Assembly (NCBI GenBank): GCA_017390475.1
Contig: JAFPBO010000031.1
Location: 186,001 to 250,000 of the forward strand
Source: Loktanella sp.
Lineage (GTDB): Bacteria; Pseudomonadota; Alphaproteobacteria; Rhodobacterales; Rhodobacteraceae
Direction: 5' to 3'
Length of the DNA stretch: 64,000 bases
In this document: piece by piece, positions 17,377 through 25,200 of the stretch
Position numbering within the stretch: the stretch's first letter is position 1
Layout: every line of letters begins with the position of its first letter
Notes under the pieces: model-generated
Database searches by the model: none
The model's input: the letters and a program-made list of their open reading frames with translations, nothing else
What the model was told of the DNA's origin: nothing
Program-made: the position numbers and the translations under genes

Positions 17377-17446
17377 TTGGGCTATATTTTATATTTATAT
17401 CCCTCTTGCTATATTTACACTGTATCGCCCGTGGGCTATTGTCGCT
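17377..17446. promoter_or_regulatory. Three 27-bp tandem operator repeats upstream of hipBA
   Basis: GCTAT recurs at exactly 17381, 17408 and 17435, inside units of 27 bases that begin with TTGGGC/TCTTGC/GTGGGC. The first unit is an inverted repeat (GGGCTATA at 17379-17386, TATATCCC at 17396-17403) and the second is a weaker version ending in CGCCC. The spacing and position immediately before hipB fit a HipB operator array overlapping the promoter, as known for autoregulated hipBA operons. Confidence 0.65.
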
Positions 17447-17448
17447 CC

Positions 17449-17697
17449 ATGAGAGAAAACTCAGTATATTTTATCCGTAGCCTGCGCCAAGCTGGGACTG
17501 TCCTTCGCACCCGGCGGGCAGCGTGTGAGATCAGCCAGAAGCAATTGGGCGAAATGACGGGCACTGCGCAGTCGACAATTTCCGACATAGAGAACGGCGT
17601 CGTTTCGGTCAGCCTCGATGTATATCTGCGCCTCCTCGAAGCCCTTGGCGCAGAGCTGTCCGTGACAGACCGTCTAACCGATCGGGAACCTTCCTGA
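17449..17697 (+). CDS. hipB: HipB-type antitoxin, XRE family
   Basis: Starting at ATG 17449 the 82-residue protein is almost entirely an HTH_XRE domain: VLRTRRAACEISQKQLGEMT, GTAQSTISDIENGVVSVSLD, LLEALGAELSV. HipB binds HipA and represses the operon. Its stop lies 1 base before the hipA ATG, so the genes are coupled. Tandem palindromic repeats directly upstream are the expected operators. Confidence 0.88.
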   Translation: MRENSVYFIRSLRQAGTVLRTRRAACEISQKQLGEMTGTAQSTISDIENGVVSVSLDVYLRLLEALGAELSVTDRLTDREPS

Positions 17698-17698
17698 G

Positions 17699-19024
17699 AT
17701 GGCACGCATCGCTCGTGCTGGCCGCCGTACACGCCAAAACAAGACTGCCGTCTGGTACGAACGATCTAGGGTCGGAAATCTGACGCGTGCGACCGATGGT
17801 GCCATCGGCTTCACTTATGATCCCGCATGGCTAGCCTCCGAAACCGCATTTCCCGTCGCCAGTGCCATGCCGCTGTCCAAAGCCAAATGGCGGGGCGATC
17901 CCGTCGCCGCGGCTTTCGACAACCTACTGCCGGATGCGGAGGGCGAATTGCGCGAAAAGATCGCTGCACGGGTAGGGGCGCAGGGCAAGGATGTGTTCTC
18001 GCTCCTTTCTGTCTTGGGGCGTGATTGCGTTGGCGCGCTGCAGTTTCTGCCGGTAGATGAAGCCCCCGCAGAGCAGGACATGCAGTATCGCATCATGTCG
18101 GAAGAGGAGATGGTTGCCGATCTGAATAATCTTGCTGCAGCGCCGCTCGCCCTAAGCGACGACGAGGACTTCAGAATTTCTATCGCAGGCGCGCAGGAAA
18201 AGACGGCTTACCTGCGTGTGGACCGCCAATGGGCGAAGCCGCGAGGCATCACACCCACCAGCCATATTTTCAAGACGCCCATGGGAATCCTGCCAGGTCC
18301 GGACCAGATCGACCTTAGTGATAGTGTCGAGAACGAGCTGTTCTGCATGACGCTGGCGCGTGAAATCGGGCTGCCTGCAGCGCATGTCGAAAAGATCACC
18401 TTCTCCGGGCAGGTGGTGCTATCCGTCGAAAGGTTTGACCGGCTCTGGCAGGGTGAAACACTAAAACGTTTGCCGCAAGAGGATATCTGCCAATCGCTGG
18501 GGTACCCTTCCGCCATGAAGTACCAGAAGTTCGGCGGTCCCAGCATCGCACAGATCATGGAACTTTTGCGTGAATCCGACACGCCAATCGAAGATCGGGA
18601 GACCTTCTTCCGCACACAGATTTTCTTCTTCTTGATTGGTGCCTCGGATGGGCATGCCAAGAACTTCAGCCTGCGTCTGGGTCGTCGCGGGCGATTCAAG
18701 CTTGCACCACTCTATGACATCCTGAGTATCGCTCCAGTCGTGCGGGCTGGGCGGTTGCAACGGAAACGCTACCGCCTCGCCATGTCGGTGGATGGCCATT
18801 ACGGTATCGATGAGATCGTGCCCCGCCACTTTGAGGCCGAAGGGCGTTCTGCGGGTATGCCGAAGGGTCGCGCACTGGAGCTGTTGCGGTACATGACGGA
18901 TCGGTTGGGTCTCGCACTGGATCGGGCGTTGCTGGCGGTCGGCGACCAGGTGCCGGAGGCGGTCAGTGAACCGATAGCCACCGATGCTATGCAGCGGGTG
19001 GCGCAGATGAAAGAACTGCTTTAG
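17699..19024 (+). CDS. hipA: HipA-type serine/threonine kinase toxin
   Basis: Full-length (441 residues). The N-terminal couple_hipA part includes FDNLLPD. This is followed by the DFRISIAGAQEKTAYL loop, LPQEDICQSLGYPS, the catalytic GASDGHAKNFSL (Asp and Asn present) and metal-binding LAPLYDILS. HipA kinases phosphorylate targets such as glutamyl-tRNA synthetase and cause growth arrest; the target here is unknown. All catalytic motifs look intact. The gene overlaps the convergent MobC-like gene by 4 bases at the stop codons. Two remnants of related hipA genes lie at 3765-4157 and 4340-4855. Confidence 0.92.
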   Translation: MARIARAGRRTRQNKTAVWYERSRVGNLTRATDGAIGFTYDPAWLASETAFPVASAMPLSKAKWRGDPVAAAFDNLLPDAEGELREKIAARVGAQGKDVFSLLSVLGRDCVGALQFLPVDEAPAEQDMQYRIMSEEEMVADLNNLAAAPLALSDDEDFRISIAGAQEKTAYLRVDRQWAKPRGITPTSHIFKTPMGILPGPDQIDLSDSVENELFCMTLAREIGLPAAHVEKITFSGQVVLSVERFDRLWQGETLKRLPQEDICQSLGYPSAMKYQKFGGPSIAQIMELLRESDTPIEDRETFFRTQIFFFLIGASDGHAKNFSLRLGRRGRFKLAPLYDILSIAPVVRAGRLQRKRYRLAMSVDGHYGIDEIVPRHFEAEGRSAGMPKGRALELLRYMTDRLGLALDRALLAVGDQVPEAVSEPIATDAMQRVAQMKELL

Positions 19025-19596
19025 TGATCCGGCCTCTTGGTTGTCAAACCAGCGAGGACTTTGTCGACCTCGCGAGTTTTCGCGGCCCGCTGTGCCTCCC
19101 AGAGGATGCGGAACTCTTCGGCGAATTCGACAAAGCCGCCCGCGAAGGCGCGGATCGTTGTCATGTCTTCATCAGTAAACGGGATCGGGCTGCCACGTAG
19201 CTTGGCCGCGTTCAGCTTGCGTGCGATGTTGTTGACCGCTGCACCTTGGGTCGCGACTTGCACGCCCCACGCCTGCAAATGGTCGAGAACGACCGGGTCT
19301 GCTGGGCGCAATAGAACGTCCGCCGCTTCCATCAGGCGGCGCAGTGCGGCTGGGTGGTCCGTGATGCCCCGCTTTGCCATCCCATCCTTGAAGCCAGCCA
19401 GTTCGCGTCTACTGACGCGTAAGCTGATCGTTTGGGTGTGGCCCTGGCGCGCGCGTTGGGCCTTGTTCAACGTGTTGTAGATCGTCCGGCGCGAGACCCC
19501 GTATTGGCGGGCAAGCGCCTTGACGGGTGTGCCGTCAGCGCGCGCCTCGATGATCTGGCGGCGTTCTTCGTCGGTCAGTTTGTGGTGATTGCGCAT
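19021..19596 (-). CDS. MobC-like mobilisation (relaxosome) protein with N-terminal HTH
   Basis: Residues 1-45 form a resolvase-type HTH (LTDEERRQIIEARADGTPVK, YGVSRRTIYNTL). The C-terminal part contains AAVNNIARKLNAAKL, matching the GxNxNQIARxLN motif of MobC/relaxosome accessory proteins, then a helical IRAFAGGFVEFAEEFRILW. No relaxase is found beside it. It may let a co-resident conjugative system mobilise the excised island. The start at 19596 gives 191 residues. An unusual repeat-rich non-coding segment lies just upstream. Confidence 0.6.
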   Translation of the reverse strand: MRNHHKLTDEERRQIIEARADGTPVKALARQYGVSRRTIYNTLNKAQRARQGHTQTISLRVSRRELAGFKDGMAKRGITDHPAALRRLMEAADVLLRPADPVVLDHLQAWGVQVATQGAAVNNIARKLNAAKLRGSPIPFTDEDMTTIRAFAGGFVEFAEEFRILWEAQRAAKTREVDKVLAGLTTKRPDH

Positions 19597-19599
19597 GTG

Positions 19600-19857
19600 A
19601 AGTTTACGTTCCTATTTCTTGCCAACTTCATTCAAACTTCCCGTCTCCCAGCGACAGCGGAGGCGGATCAGAAGTTTGGATTCAATTTCAGTTACTTTGC
19701 TTCGTGGGATGGCGTGCCGAGGACGCGATGCGAGAAACACGATGCGCGTGGCCCGGAGCACGAAGCGGGGTGCAAAGGACGTGAAGCGTGGTGCAAAGTG
19801 CACGGCGCAAAGGACGTGGGACGCGATGCGCGATGCAACCTGCACAGAACGCGCTCC
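19600..19857. repeat. Repeat-rich non-coding region, candidate oriT or origin region
   Basis: Between the MobC-like and Rep-like genes, the strand at about 19715-19855 holds many degenerate copies of short words such as GACGCGATGCG, GCAAAGGACGTG and GTGCAAAG. GCAAAGGACGTG occurs twice (near 19770 and 19808) and GATGCG at least three times. No protein is likely. A location between mobilisation and replication genes suggests an origin of transfer or an iteron region. Confidence 0.45.
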
Positions 19858-20712
19858 TCATGCCGCCAGCCCCGCCGCGCGCAACTGACCATCGGTCACC
19901 AGCCCAGCCGCCACCAACGCCGTCACCTGCAGGGCGGTGATGTGTTTGCACATCGGGCTGCGGTCGCGCACCCATGCGACCAGCCGTGCGTGGTGATCGG
20001 CGGCAAGGACGGTTTGCGCCTGCCGTTCCTCGGCTATCGCCTCAAGGAACCGCTGCCAGCGACGGTCAGCGAACCAATTGTCCGAGAAACAGACCTTGGA
20101 CCTCGTGAAGCCCTCGCTCTCGGTCGCATAGGCCTCCACGGCGCGCAGCAGGTCGTCGGGGTCGACGCCTTCCTTCACTGCCTCGGCGATCCGGGCGAGG
20201 CACGCAGCCTTCCCGCGCTGGCGGTCCTTCGGATAGGCGGCCCAGATTTTCTCAAATCTTTCATCCACCGCCTCCGCGCGCTTGCGCGTAGGTGGTTTAT
20301 GGATGGTTTTAGGGTGGTTTGGGGTCCACCGTGGACCCCGTACCCCGTCCACGGTGGACCCCGTACCGGGTTCAGGCTGGACGGGGTCCACTGTGACCCC
20401 CGTCCCCTCATCGGGTTCGGCCATCGATTCCAGCGCCATCACGCGGGCCAGAACGATCCGGTAGATCACGGTGAAGCCGTTCTTGCAGGGGCGGCGCCCG
20501 GTCTCGATCAGGATACCCTCGCGCAGGAAATCGCTGATCGTCCGCTTCACGGTGCTTTCGCCCAGCTCGGTGTGGCGCTGGATCGTGCCCTTGGAACACC
20601 AGATGCCTGAGCCGTCGTCGCTCGCCTTGTCGGCCAGGAACATGATGATCTGCTTGCGGGCGGCGCTGCCGAACCGGCGGTCGGCGCATTCGTTCGCGAC
20701 GCGCCAGCTCAT
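19858..20712 (-). CDS. Replication-initiator-like winged-helix protein
   Basis: The 284-residue product has an N-terminal winged-helix (RKQIIMFLADKASDDGSGIW, CSKGTIQRHTELGESTVKRT), a proline/glycine-rich linker with repeated TVDP/TVDG, and a C-terminal helical module (FEKIWAAYPKDRQRGKAACL, DDLLRAVEAYATES). This is the layout of phage O-type and small-plasmid replication proteins. The linker-coding DNA contains GC-rich palindromes (20321-20400). It is the last island gene before the tRNA. A role in island replication after excision is inferred. Confidence 0.6.
   Translation of the reverse strand: MSWRVANECADRRFGSAARKQIIMFLADKASDDGSGIWCSKGTIQRHTELGESTVKRTISDFLREGILIETGRRPCKNGFTVIYRIVLARVMALESMAEPDEGTGVTVDPVQPEPGTGSTVDGVRGPRWTPNHPKTIHKPPTRKRAEAVDERFEKIWAAYPKDRQRGKAACLARIAEAVKEGVDPDDLLRAVEAYATESEGFTRSKVCFSDNWFADRRWQRFLEAIAEERQAQTVLAADHHARLVAWVRDRSPMCKHITALQVTALVAAGLVTDGQLRAAGLAA
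20321..20400. repeat. Three GC-rich palindromes inside the Rep-like gene
   Basis: GGGGTCCACCGTGGACCCC (20321-20339) is a perfect 9+1+9 palindrome. TCCACGGTGGA (20348-20358) repeats its core, and GGGGTCCACTGTGACCCC (20383-20400) is an imperfect third copy. Core sequence TCCACNGTGGA is conserved. Iterons inside the initiator gene are the arrangement known from lambda-type O genes, so this may be the island's replication origin. Confidence 0.5.
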
Positions 20713-20748
20713 GGCCGGGCCTCAGAGGGGCGGAATCGCGTCCGAGCT

Positions 20749-20765
20749 TGTACAGGTTTTGTACA
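20749..20765. promoter_or_regulatory. Candidate integrase arm-type site pair, right end
   Basis: TGTACA at 20749 and again at 20760, 11 bases apart, lie between the Rep-like gene and the right attachment site. The pair mirrors 6529-6545 at the left end in sequence, phase and orientation. Alternatively it is an operator for the Rep-like gene. Confidence 0.4.
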
Positions 20766-20862
20766 GAAATCCCGCTTTGGGCGCCCGATCTCGTTGGAAA
20801 TCAGACGGGCGCTTTCGCAGTGTCCTTTGCAAGCGACTGACAAAACGCCATATTTTATTGGG

Positions 20863-20914
20863 TTTTTTGGTGACCCCGACAGGACTCGAACCTGTAACCT
20901 GCCCCTTAGGAGGG
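20863..20914. repeat. Right attachment site within tRNA-Arg
   Basis: Partner of 6414-6465 (52 bases, one mismatch). Because the intact tRNA is at this end, recombination here preserved the gene while the displaced 3' end is found at the left border. The distance between the copies, 14449 bases, gives the size of the element. Confidence 0.9.
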
Positions 20915-20944
20915 GGCTGCTCTATCCAGTTGAGCCACGGGGCC
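20868..20944 (-). tRNA. tRNA-Arg (anticodon CCT)
   Basis: The minus strand folds into a complete cloverleaf of 77 bases including an encoded CCA. Acceptor GGCCCCG pairs with CGGGGTC, the anticodon stem CCCCT/AGGGG region encloses CCT, and the T arm reads GGTTCGAGTCC. It serves as the integration target of the island. Confidence 0.95.
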
Positions 20945-21274
20945 AGCCGAGGGTGTTATATCAGGCTGACAGCGACGCGACATATCAAAGTGCGGGATAG
21001 CGGACACAATGATTGTCATGCAGGCGGGGTCGCCAGTCTCTCTGGTTTGACCTTGTCCTAGGCGCTCTTCAAGGCAGACGGCTGGGTTGCAGCCGCTCAC
21101 GGCCCGCCCAACCGTTCTCCTTTCGCAAGATTGGTGCCTAGAAGGCCGAAGATGCCATGATGTGCCGGAACGCACCATGTAGGCCTGCAGTGGAGATATC
21201 GCGCAGGCTTGGTGGCTGGAGGCAGGTGATCAACTCGACCGGCTCACTCTTACTATGCACTCAGCGCACCAGGC
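20945..21274. other. Non-coding spacer between tRNA-Arg and the sugar transporter operon
   Basis: About 330 bases in which I see no plausible gene. It should contain the tRNA promoter (minus strand) and the end of the arabinoside transporter transcript. No strong terminator hairpin with a U-tract was found. Confidence 0.5.
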
Positions 21275-22378
21275 CTAGCGGATGCGCAAGCCACTCTGAT
21301 CAAAAATTCGCATATTTTGAGAATCAAGACCAAGTGAGATCACGTCGTGCCGGCGTGGCCGGAAGCCATTGGGCAATTCCAGCGTACAGGCGAGCCCATC
21401 ACCAATTGTGCCGTAGCAATAGGAGCTACTGCCAAGATATTCTGTGAACTCGACCTGAAACGTCAGCCCATGCGGCGCAGGGCCATCGGTACGGATCTGG
21501 TAACGCTCCGGACGCAGGCCGAGCGTCAATGGCGTCCCGGGTGCAGGCGGGTTACTCAGCACGGGTGCCGGGATACGGCTGCCACCCAATTCGATCTGAC
21601 CACCGTTACCCATCATGGCAGGAAAGAAGTTCATCGCGGGCGATCCGATGAAACCGGCCACAAACATGTTGTCCGGATCCTCATAAAGATCGGCAGGGGC
21701 ACCCACCTGTTCGACCCGACCCGCGCGCAGCACGACGATCTTGTCGGCCAAAGTCATTGCCTCGGTCTGGTCATGGGTCACGTAGATCATCGTGATCCCC
21801 AGTTCCCGGTGCAGCCGCGCGATTTCCAGCCGCATGCCCACGCGCAACTCGGCATCCAGATTGGACAGAGGTTCGTCGAACAGAAAAACATCAGGATTAC
21901 GCACGATCGCACGCCCGATGGCCACGCGCTGGCGCTGGCCGCCGGACAACTGGCCGGGCTTGCGGTCCAGATAATCTGTCAATTGCAGCACGGCCGCCGC
22001 ATCATTGACCTTTTGCGCGATCTCGGGCTTTGGCCTGCCGGCTGCCTTCAGCCCGAAACCCATATTCTGTGCCACGCTCAGATGCGGATAAAGCGCATAG
22101 GTCTGAAAGACCATGGCGATGCCTCGGTCGGACGGGTCCTTTTCCGTGACATCCGTGTCGCCGATAAAGACATCGCCAGCACTTACCTCTTCCAGCCCGG
22201 CGATCAGCCGCAGCAAGGTGGATTTGCCGCAGCCCGAGGGGCCGACGAAAACCACGAATTCACCCGGTTCGATCGTCAGGCTGATATCCTTCAGCACCTC
22301 GACCGCGCCAAATGATTTATGCAGCCGCCGCAGCGTGACGCCCGCAGTCTGTCGATTGCCGATATCCTGTAATGCCAT
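21275..22378 (-). CDS. Sugar ABC transporter ATP-binding protein (UgpC/MalK type)
   Basis: Walker [11 protein letters not shown]-loop, signature [15 protein letters not shown], Walker [17 protein letters not shown] and the H-loop VTHDQTEAMT are all present, followed by the C-terminal TOBE/regulatory domain (GLRPERYQI) typical of carbohydrate importers. ATG 22378 is chosen because the residues before it run into the upstream gene. It is the last gene of a minus-strand operon with the binding protein, two permeases and a GH127 enzyme, and should energise that importer from the cytoplasm. Confidence 0.92.
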   Translation of the reverse strand: MALQDIGNRQTAGVTLRRLHKSFGAVEVLKDISLTIEPGEFVVFVGPSGCGKSTLLRLIAGLEEVSAGDVFIGDTDVTEKDPSDRGIAMVFQTYALYPHLSVAQNMGFGLKAAGRPKPEIAQKVNDAAAVLQLTDYLDRKPGQLSGGQRQRVAIGRAIVRNPDVFLFDEPLSNLDAELRVGMRLEIARLHRELGITMIYVTHDQTEAMTLADKIVVLRAGRVEQVGAPADLYEDPDNMFVAGFIGSPAMNFFPAMMGNGGQIELGGSRIPAPVLSNPPAPGTPLTLGLRPERYQIRTDGPAPHGLTFQVEFTEYLGSSSYCYGTIGDGLACTLELPNGFRPRRHDVISLGLDSQNMRIFDQSGLRIR

Positions 22379-22383
22379 ATCTC

Positions 22384-24300
22384 TCATACCTCCCGCCTGA
22401 CCCATGTCAGCATCGCACCCGGTTCCCGGTTGTCCCAGACATGATAGGGAATCGCGGTCAGATCTGTCTCGCGCCGCCGCGGCGGCATCGCCTGATACAG
22501 CGTGTCATTCTGCGCAGTCTCGCGCAGGGCCGGGGCAGACAGGCGGATGATGCCACCAAGCTCGCCCGATGGTGCAGCCGTCAGCGGTGCATCATCGGGC
22601 AGAATGACAGAGTTGAGGTCGGCACCATTATCCACCTCTTCCAGACAATAGACGAAAGGCCCGCACATCAATGCGGTGCGGCCCTGATCCACCGATACTT
22701 TCGGATAGGCAAAGACCCGGCGCGGCGACAGATCCAGCACAAGCGCGACTTTATCCCCTCCCTGCCAGCACCGGTCGATGCGGATATAGCCCGCCTGCGG
22801 TTCTGCGGTGATCGTTTCGCCATTCACGGTGACGCTGGCGGATTTGGCCCAGCCGGGGATACGCAGGGAAAGCGTGAAATGGCGCGGCTGGTCAGCTTCC
22901 ACCTTGATCATGATCGCGCCGTCGTTAGGATAATCGGTGATCTGTTCCAATGTCACCGGACCGTCAGCCAGAGCGATCTCGGCTCGGCTGGCGTTATACA
23001 GATGCACGGCGATCTCATTCTCGGACACGCCATAGAAATAGGACCCGATCGAAGCCACCAGCCGCGAAATATTCGGCGGGCAGCACGGGCAGCGATGCCA
23101 GGTCCAGCGGTGATGATCTCCCAGGCTTTCCAACGGGTTATCGTAAAAGAACTTGGTCCCATCCAGCGACAGCCCGGCCAAAGCGTTGTTATACAGCGCC
23201 TGTTCCATGATATCGGCAAAGCGCCCATCCGGGCCGCGCCCGAGCATCCGGCTGGCCCAGAACACAAGCGCCACGGCGGCGCAGGTTTCGGCATAGGCGG
23301 TCGCATTAGGCAGGTCATAGTCAAAGGTCAGACCTTCGTTCTGCGCCGAGGGACCAAAGCCGCCGTGGATATACAGATTGCGGTCCACCAGATGCGACCA
23401 GAGTGTTTCCAAAGGCTTGGTCAGCGTGTCATCGCCAAATTCGGTCGCGACATCGGCCATACCGGCGTAAAGATAGGCGGCGCGCACGGCATGGCCCACG
23501 ACCTTGTCCTGTTCGCGCACCGGTTTATGCGCCTGGCAATATTCCAGCGTGCCGAAGTGAAAGCCGCCTTCCTTTTCATTGCGCCGCTTGGCCTCTTCTT
23601 CGAAATAATTTGGCTGCTGGCCGCGCTGATCGACGAAATATTTCGCCAGATCAAGATAGCGCTGTTCGCCGGTGACCCGGCCCAATTTGACCAAGGCCAG
23701 TTCCAGTTCCGGATGGCCGGGATAGCCTTTCAACTGGTTGTCACCCGGCCCAAAAACCTGCCCGATATGATCGGCATAGCGGCACATGATATCGAGAAAC
23801 TTGCGCTTTCCGGTGGCGTGGAAATAGGCGACCGCGCCTTCGATCAGATGGCCCGCGTTGTAAAGCTCGTGCCGGTCGCGCAGGTTGGTCCAGCGCTGGC
23901 CCGGCTCGATCCGGATATACCATGAATTGAGGTATCCATCGTCCTGTTGCAGCCTGCCATAGGCGTCGATCACATCGTCAACCAATGCCTCCAACTCTGC
24001 GTCGGGTTTGTGGTTCAGCGCATAGGCGGCGGTTTCGATGGATTTGCCGAAATCGCTGTCCCAGAACATCTGGGTCGTGACGGTGTTGCTGTGCTGGAAC
24101 GGGATCACCAGACCGGGGTTCGGAAGTTCAGGATCGACCTGATCCAGCATCCAGGCCTCAATGCAGCGCTCAAACAATGTGCGCGCAGTTACAGTGCTGA
24201 TCGTGTCCATGCGCGGGCCGAAAAAGCCCCCGACCTTTATTTTATCAACGGAAAGCGGGCGGAATTTTGCGCCGGTGGGGTTTTGCTTAGGGGATGTCAT
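22384..24300 (-). CDS. GH127 family glycoside hydrolase (beta-L-arabinofuranosidase type, DUF1680)
   Basis: The 638-residue protein keeps the GH127 active-site pattern: Glu338 and Cys340 in YAETCAAVA, and the Cys cluster WHRCPCCPPN (404-407). In the characterised Bifidobacterium enzyme the equivalent Glu and three Cys bind zinc, with a Cys as nucleophile. No signal peptide, so it acts in the cytoplasm on imported sugar. Inside the ABC operon it suggests uptake of arabinofuranosyl oligosaccharides or glycopeptide fragments from plant or algal material, though GH127 members vary in specificity. It starts 18 bases after the permease stop. Confidence 0.88.
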   Translation of the reverse strand: MTSPKQNPTGAKFRPLSVDKIKVGGFFGPRMDTISTVTARTLFERCIEAWMLDQVDPELPNPGLVIPFQHSNTVTTQMFWDSDFGKSIETAAYALNHKPDAELEALVDDVIDAYGRLQQDDGYLNSWYIRIEPGQRWTNLRDRHELYNAGHLIEGAVAYFHATGKRKFLDIMCRYADHIGQVFGPGDNQLKGYPGHPELELALVKLGRVTGEQRYLDLAKYFVDQRGQQPNYFEEEAKRRNEKEGGFHFGTLEYCQAHKPVREQDKVVGHAVRAAYLYAGMADVATEFGDDTLTKPLETLWSHLVDRNLYIHGGFGPSAQNEGLTFDYDLPNATAYAETCAAVALVFWASRMLGRGPDGRFADIMEQALYNNALAGLSLDGTKFFYDNPLESLGDHHRWTWHRCPCCPPNISRLVASIGSYFYGVSENEIAVHLYNASRAEIALADGPVTLEQITDYPNDGAIMIKVEADQPRHFTLSLRIPGWAKSASVTVNGETITAEPQAGYIRIDRCWQGGDKVALVLDLSPRRVFAYPKVSVDQGRTALMCGPFVYCLEEVDNGADLNSVILPDDAPLTAAPSGELGGIIRLSAPALRETAQNDTLYQAMPPRRRETDLTAIPYHVWDNREPGAMLTWVRREV

Positions 24301-24318
24301 GTCAGTCTTTCGGTCTGG

Positions 24319-25200
24319 TTACTTCACCGCGCCAGCCGTCAGGCCGCGGATGTAAGAGCGTTGCAGGATAAGAAATAGGATCAGGCAGGGGATCATCATG
24401 ACGGTCACGCCCGCCTGAACGGCACCCCAGTCGATCGCCCCATAGCGGCCAGAGCGTACCGCGGTCATCAGCACCGGTAGGGTGAATTTGTCCTGATCAG
24501 AAAGCAGCACAAGGGCCGCCAGAAATTCGTTCCAGGCGTTGAGAAAGGCAAACAGCCCCGATGTGACCATACCTGGAAGGACCAGCGGCACCATCACCTG
24601 CCACAGCAGGCGCATACCTTTGATGCCGTCGATGCGGGCGGCCTCTTCAATCTCTTGCGGGACGGAATCGAAGGCGTTCTTCATCATGAAAACGGAAAAC
24701 GGCAGTTGCAGCGTCGTGTAGACAAGTATTAGGCCGAACAGCGAATTCTGCAGTCCCAGATTGGCCAGCAGCAGAAACAGGGGCGTCAGGATTGACTGGA
24801 ACGGGATCATGATGGTGGAAAGGATCAGGATAAAGGCCAGCGGTTTGAACGGGAACCGGAACCGCGAAAACCCGTACCCTGCCAGCAACGCCACAGCCAC
24901 GGTGAGCGCAGCAGTGCCGATGGCGACGATAGCCGAATTGGCCGTATAGTGCAGGATCGACTGGCCGAAGTTTTCCAACCTGATATAGTTTTCAAACGTT
25001 GCATTATCGCCCGGCCATGGCGGGATCGGCGGCTGCATCGATACCGCCGTGGGCCGAAAACTGGCGAGCGTGACCCAGATCAGCGGCACCAGAAAGATTG
25101 CAGCAACCAACACGGCGGTGACGTGAAACAGGATACGGTGCCCACTGATGCGACCGCCACGGGCGGTGGGTGCAGCTTGTTGCAAATCGATAGCGGTCAT
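24319..25200 (-). CDS. Sugar ABC transporter permease (MalG type)
   Basis: Six hydrophobic segments and the cytoplasmic EAA loop EEAARIDGIKGMRLLWQVMVPL are visible, with the typical C terminus YIRGLTAGAVK. ATG 25200 overlaps the stop of the upstream permease (ATGA), showing translational coupling. It forms the inner-membrane channel with the partner at 25197-26123. Confidence 0.92.
   Translation of the reverse strand: MTAIDLQQAAPTARGGRISGHRILFHVTAVLVAAIFLVPLIWVTLASFRPTAVSMQPPIPPWPGDNATFENYIRLENFGQSILHYTANSAIVAIGTAALTVAVALLAGYGFSRFRFPFKPLAFILILSTIMIPFQSILTPLFLLLANLGLQNSLFGLILVYTTLQLPFSVFMMKNAFDSVPQEIEEAARIDGIKGMRLLWQVMVPLVLPGMVTSGLFAFLNAWNEFLAALVLLSDQDKFTLPVLMTAVRSGRYGAIDWGAVQAGVTVMMIPCLILFLILQRSYIRGLTAGAVK

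Noticed and set aside
19612..19845. Short frame with repeated FAPRF-like residues in the repeat region
   Set aside because: The repetition comes from the DNA repeats, there is no ribosome site, and the rest of the frame has no protein character.
19432..20610. 392-codon plus-strand frame across the MobC-like and Rep-like genes
   Set aside because: It is antisense to two better-supported genes and crosses the repeat region; its translation shows no family features.
21078..21116. Hairpin GGTTG...CAACC as terminator of the arabinoside operon
   Set aside because: Only a 5-bp stem with a loop over 20 bases and no U-tract.
22372..23925. 517-codon plus-strand frame opposite the GH127 gene
   Set aside because: GC-rich codon bias leaves the opposite frame open; the minus strand carries the GH127 catalytic motifs.
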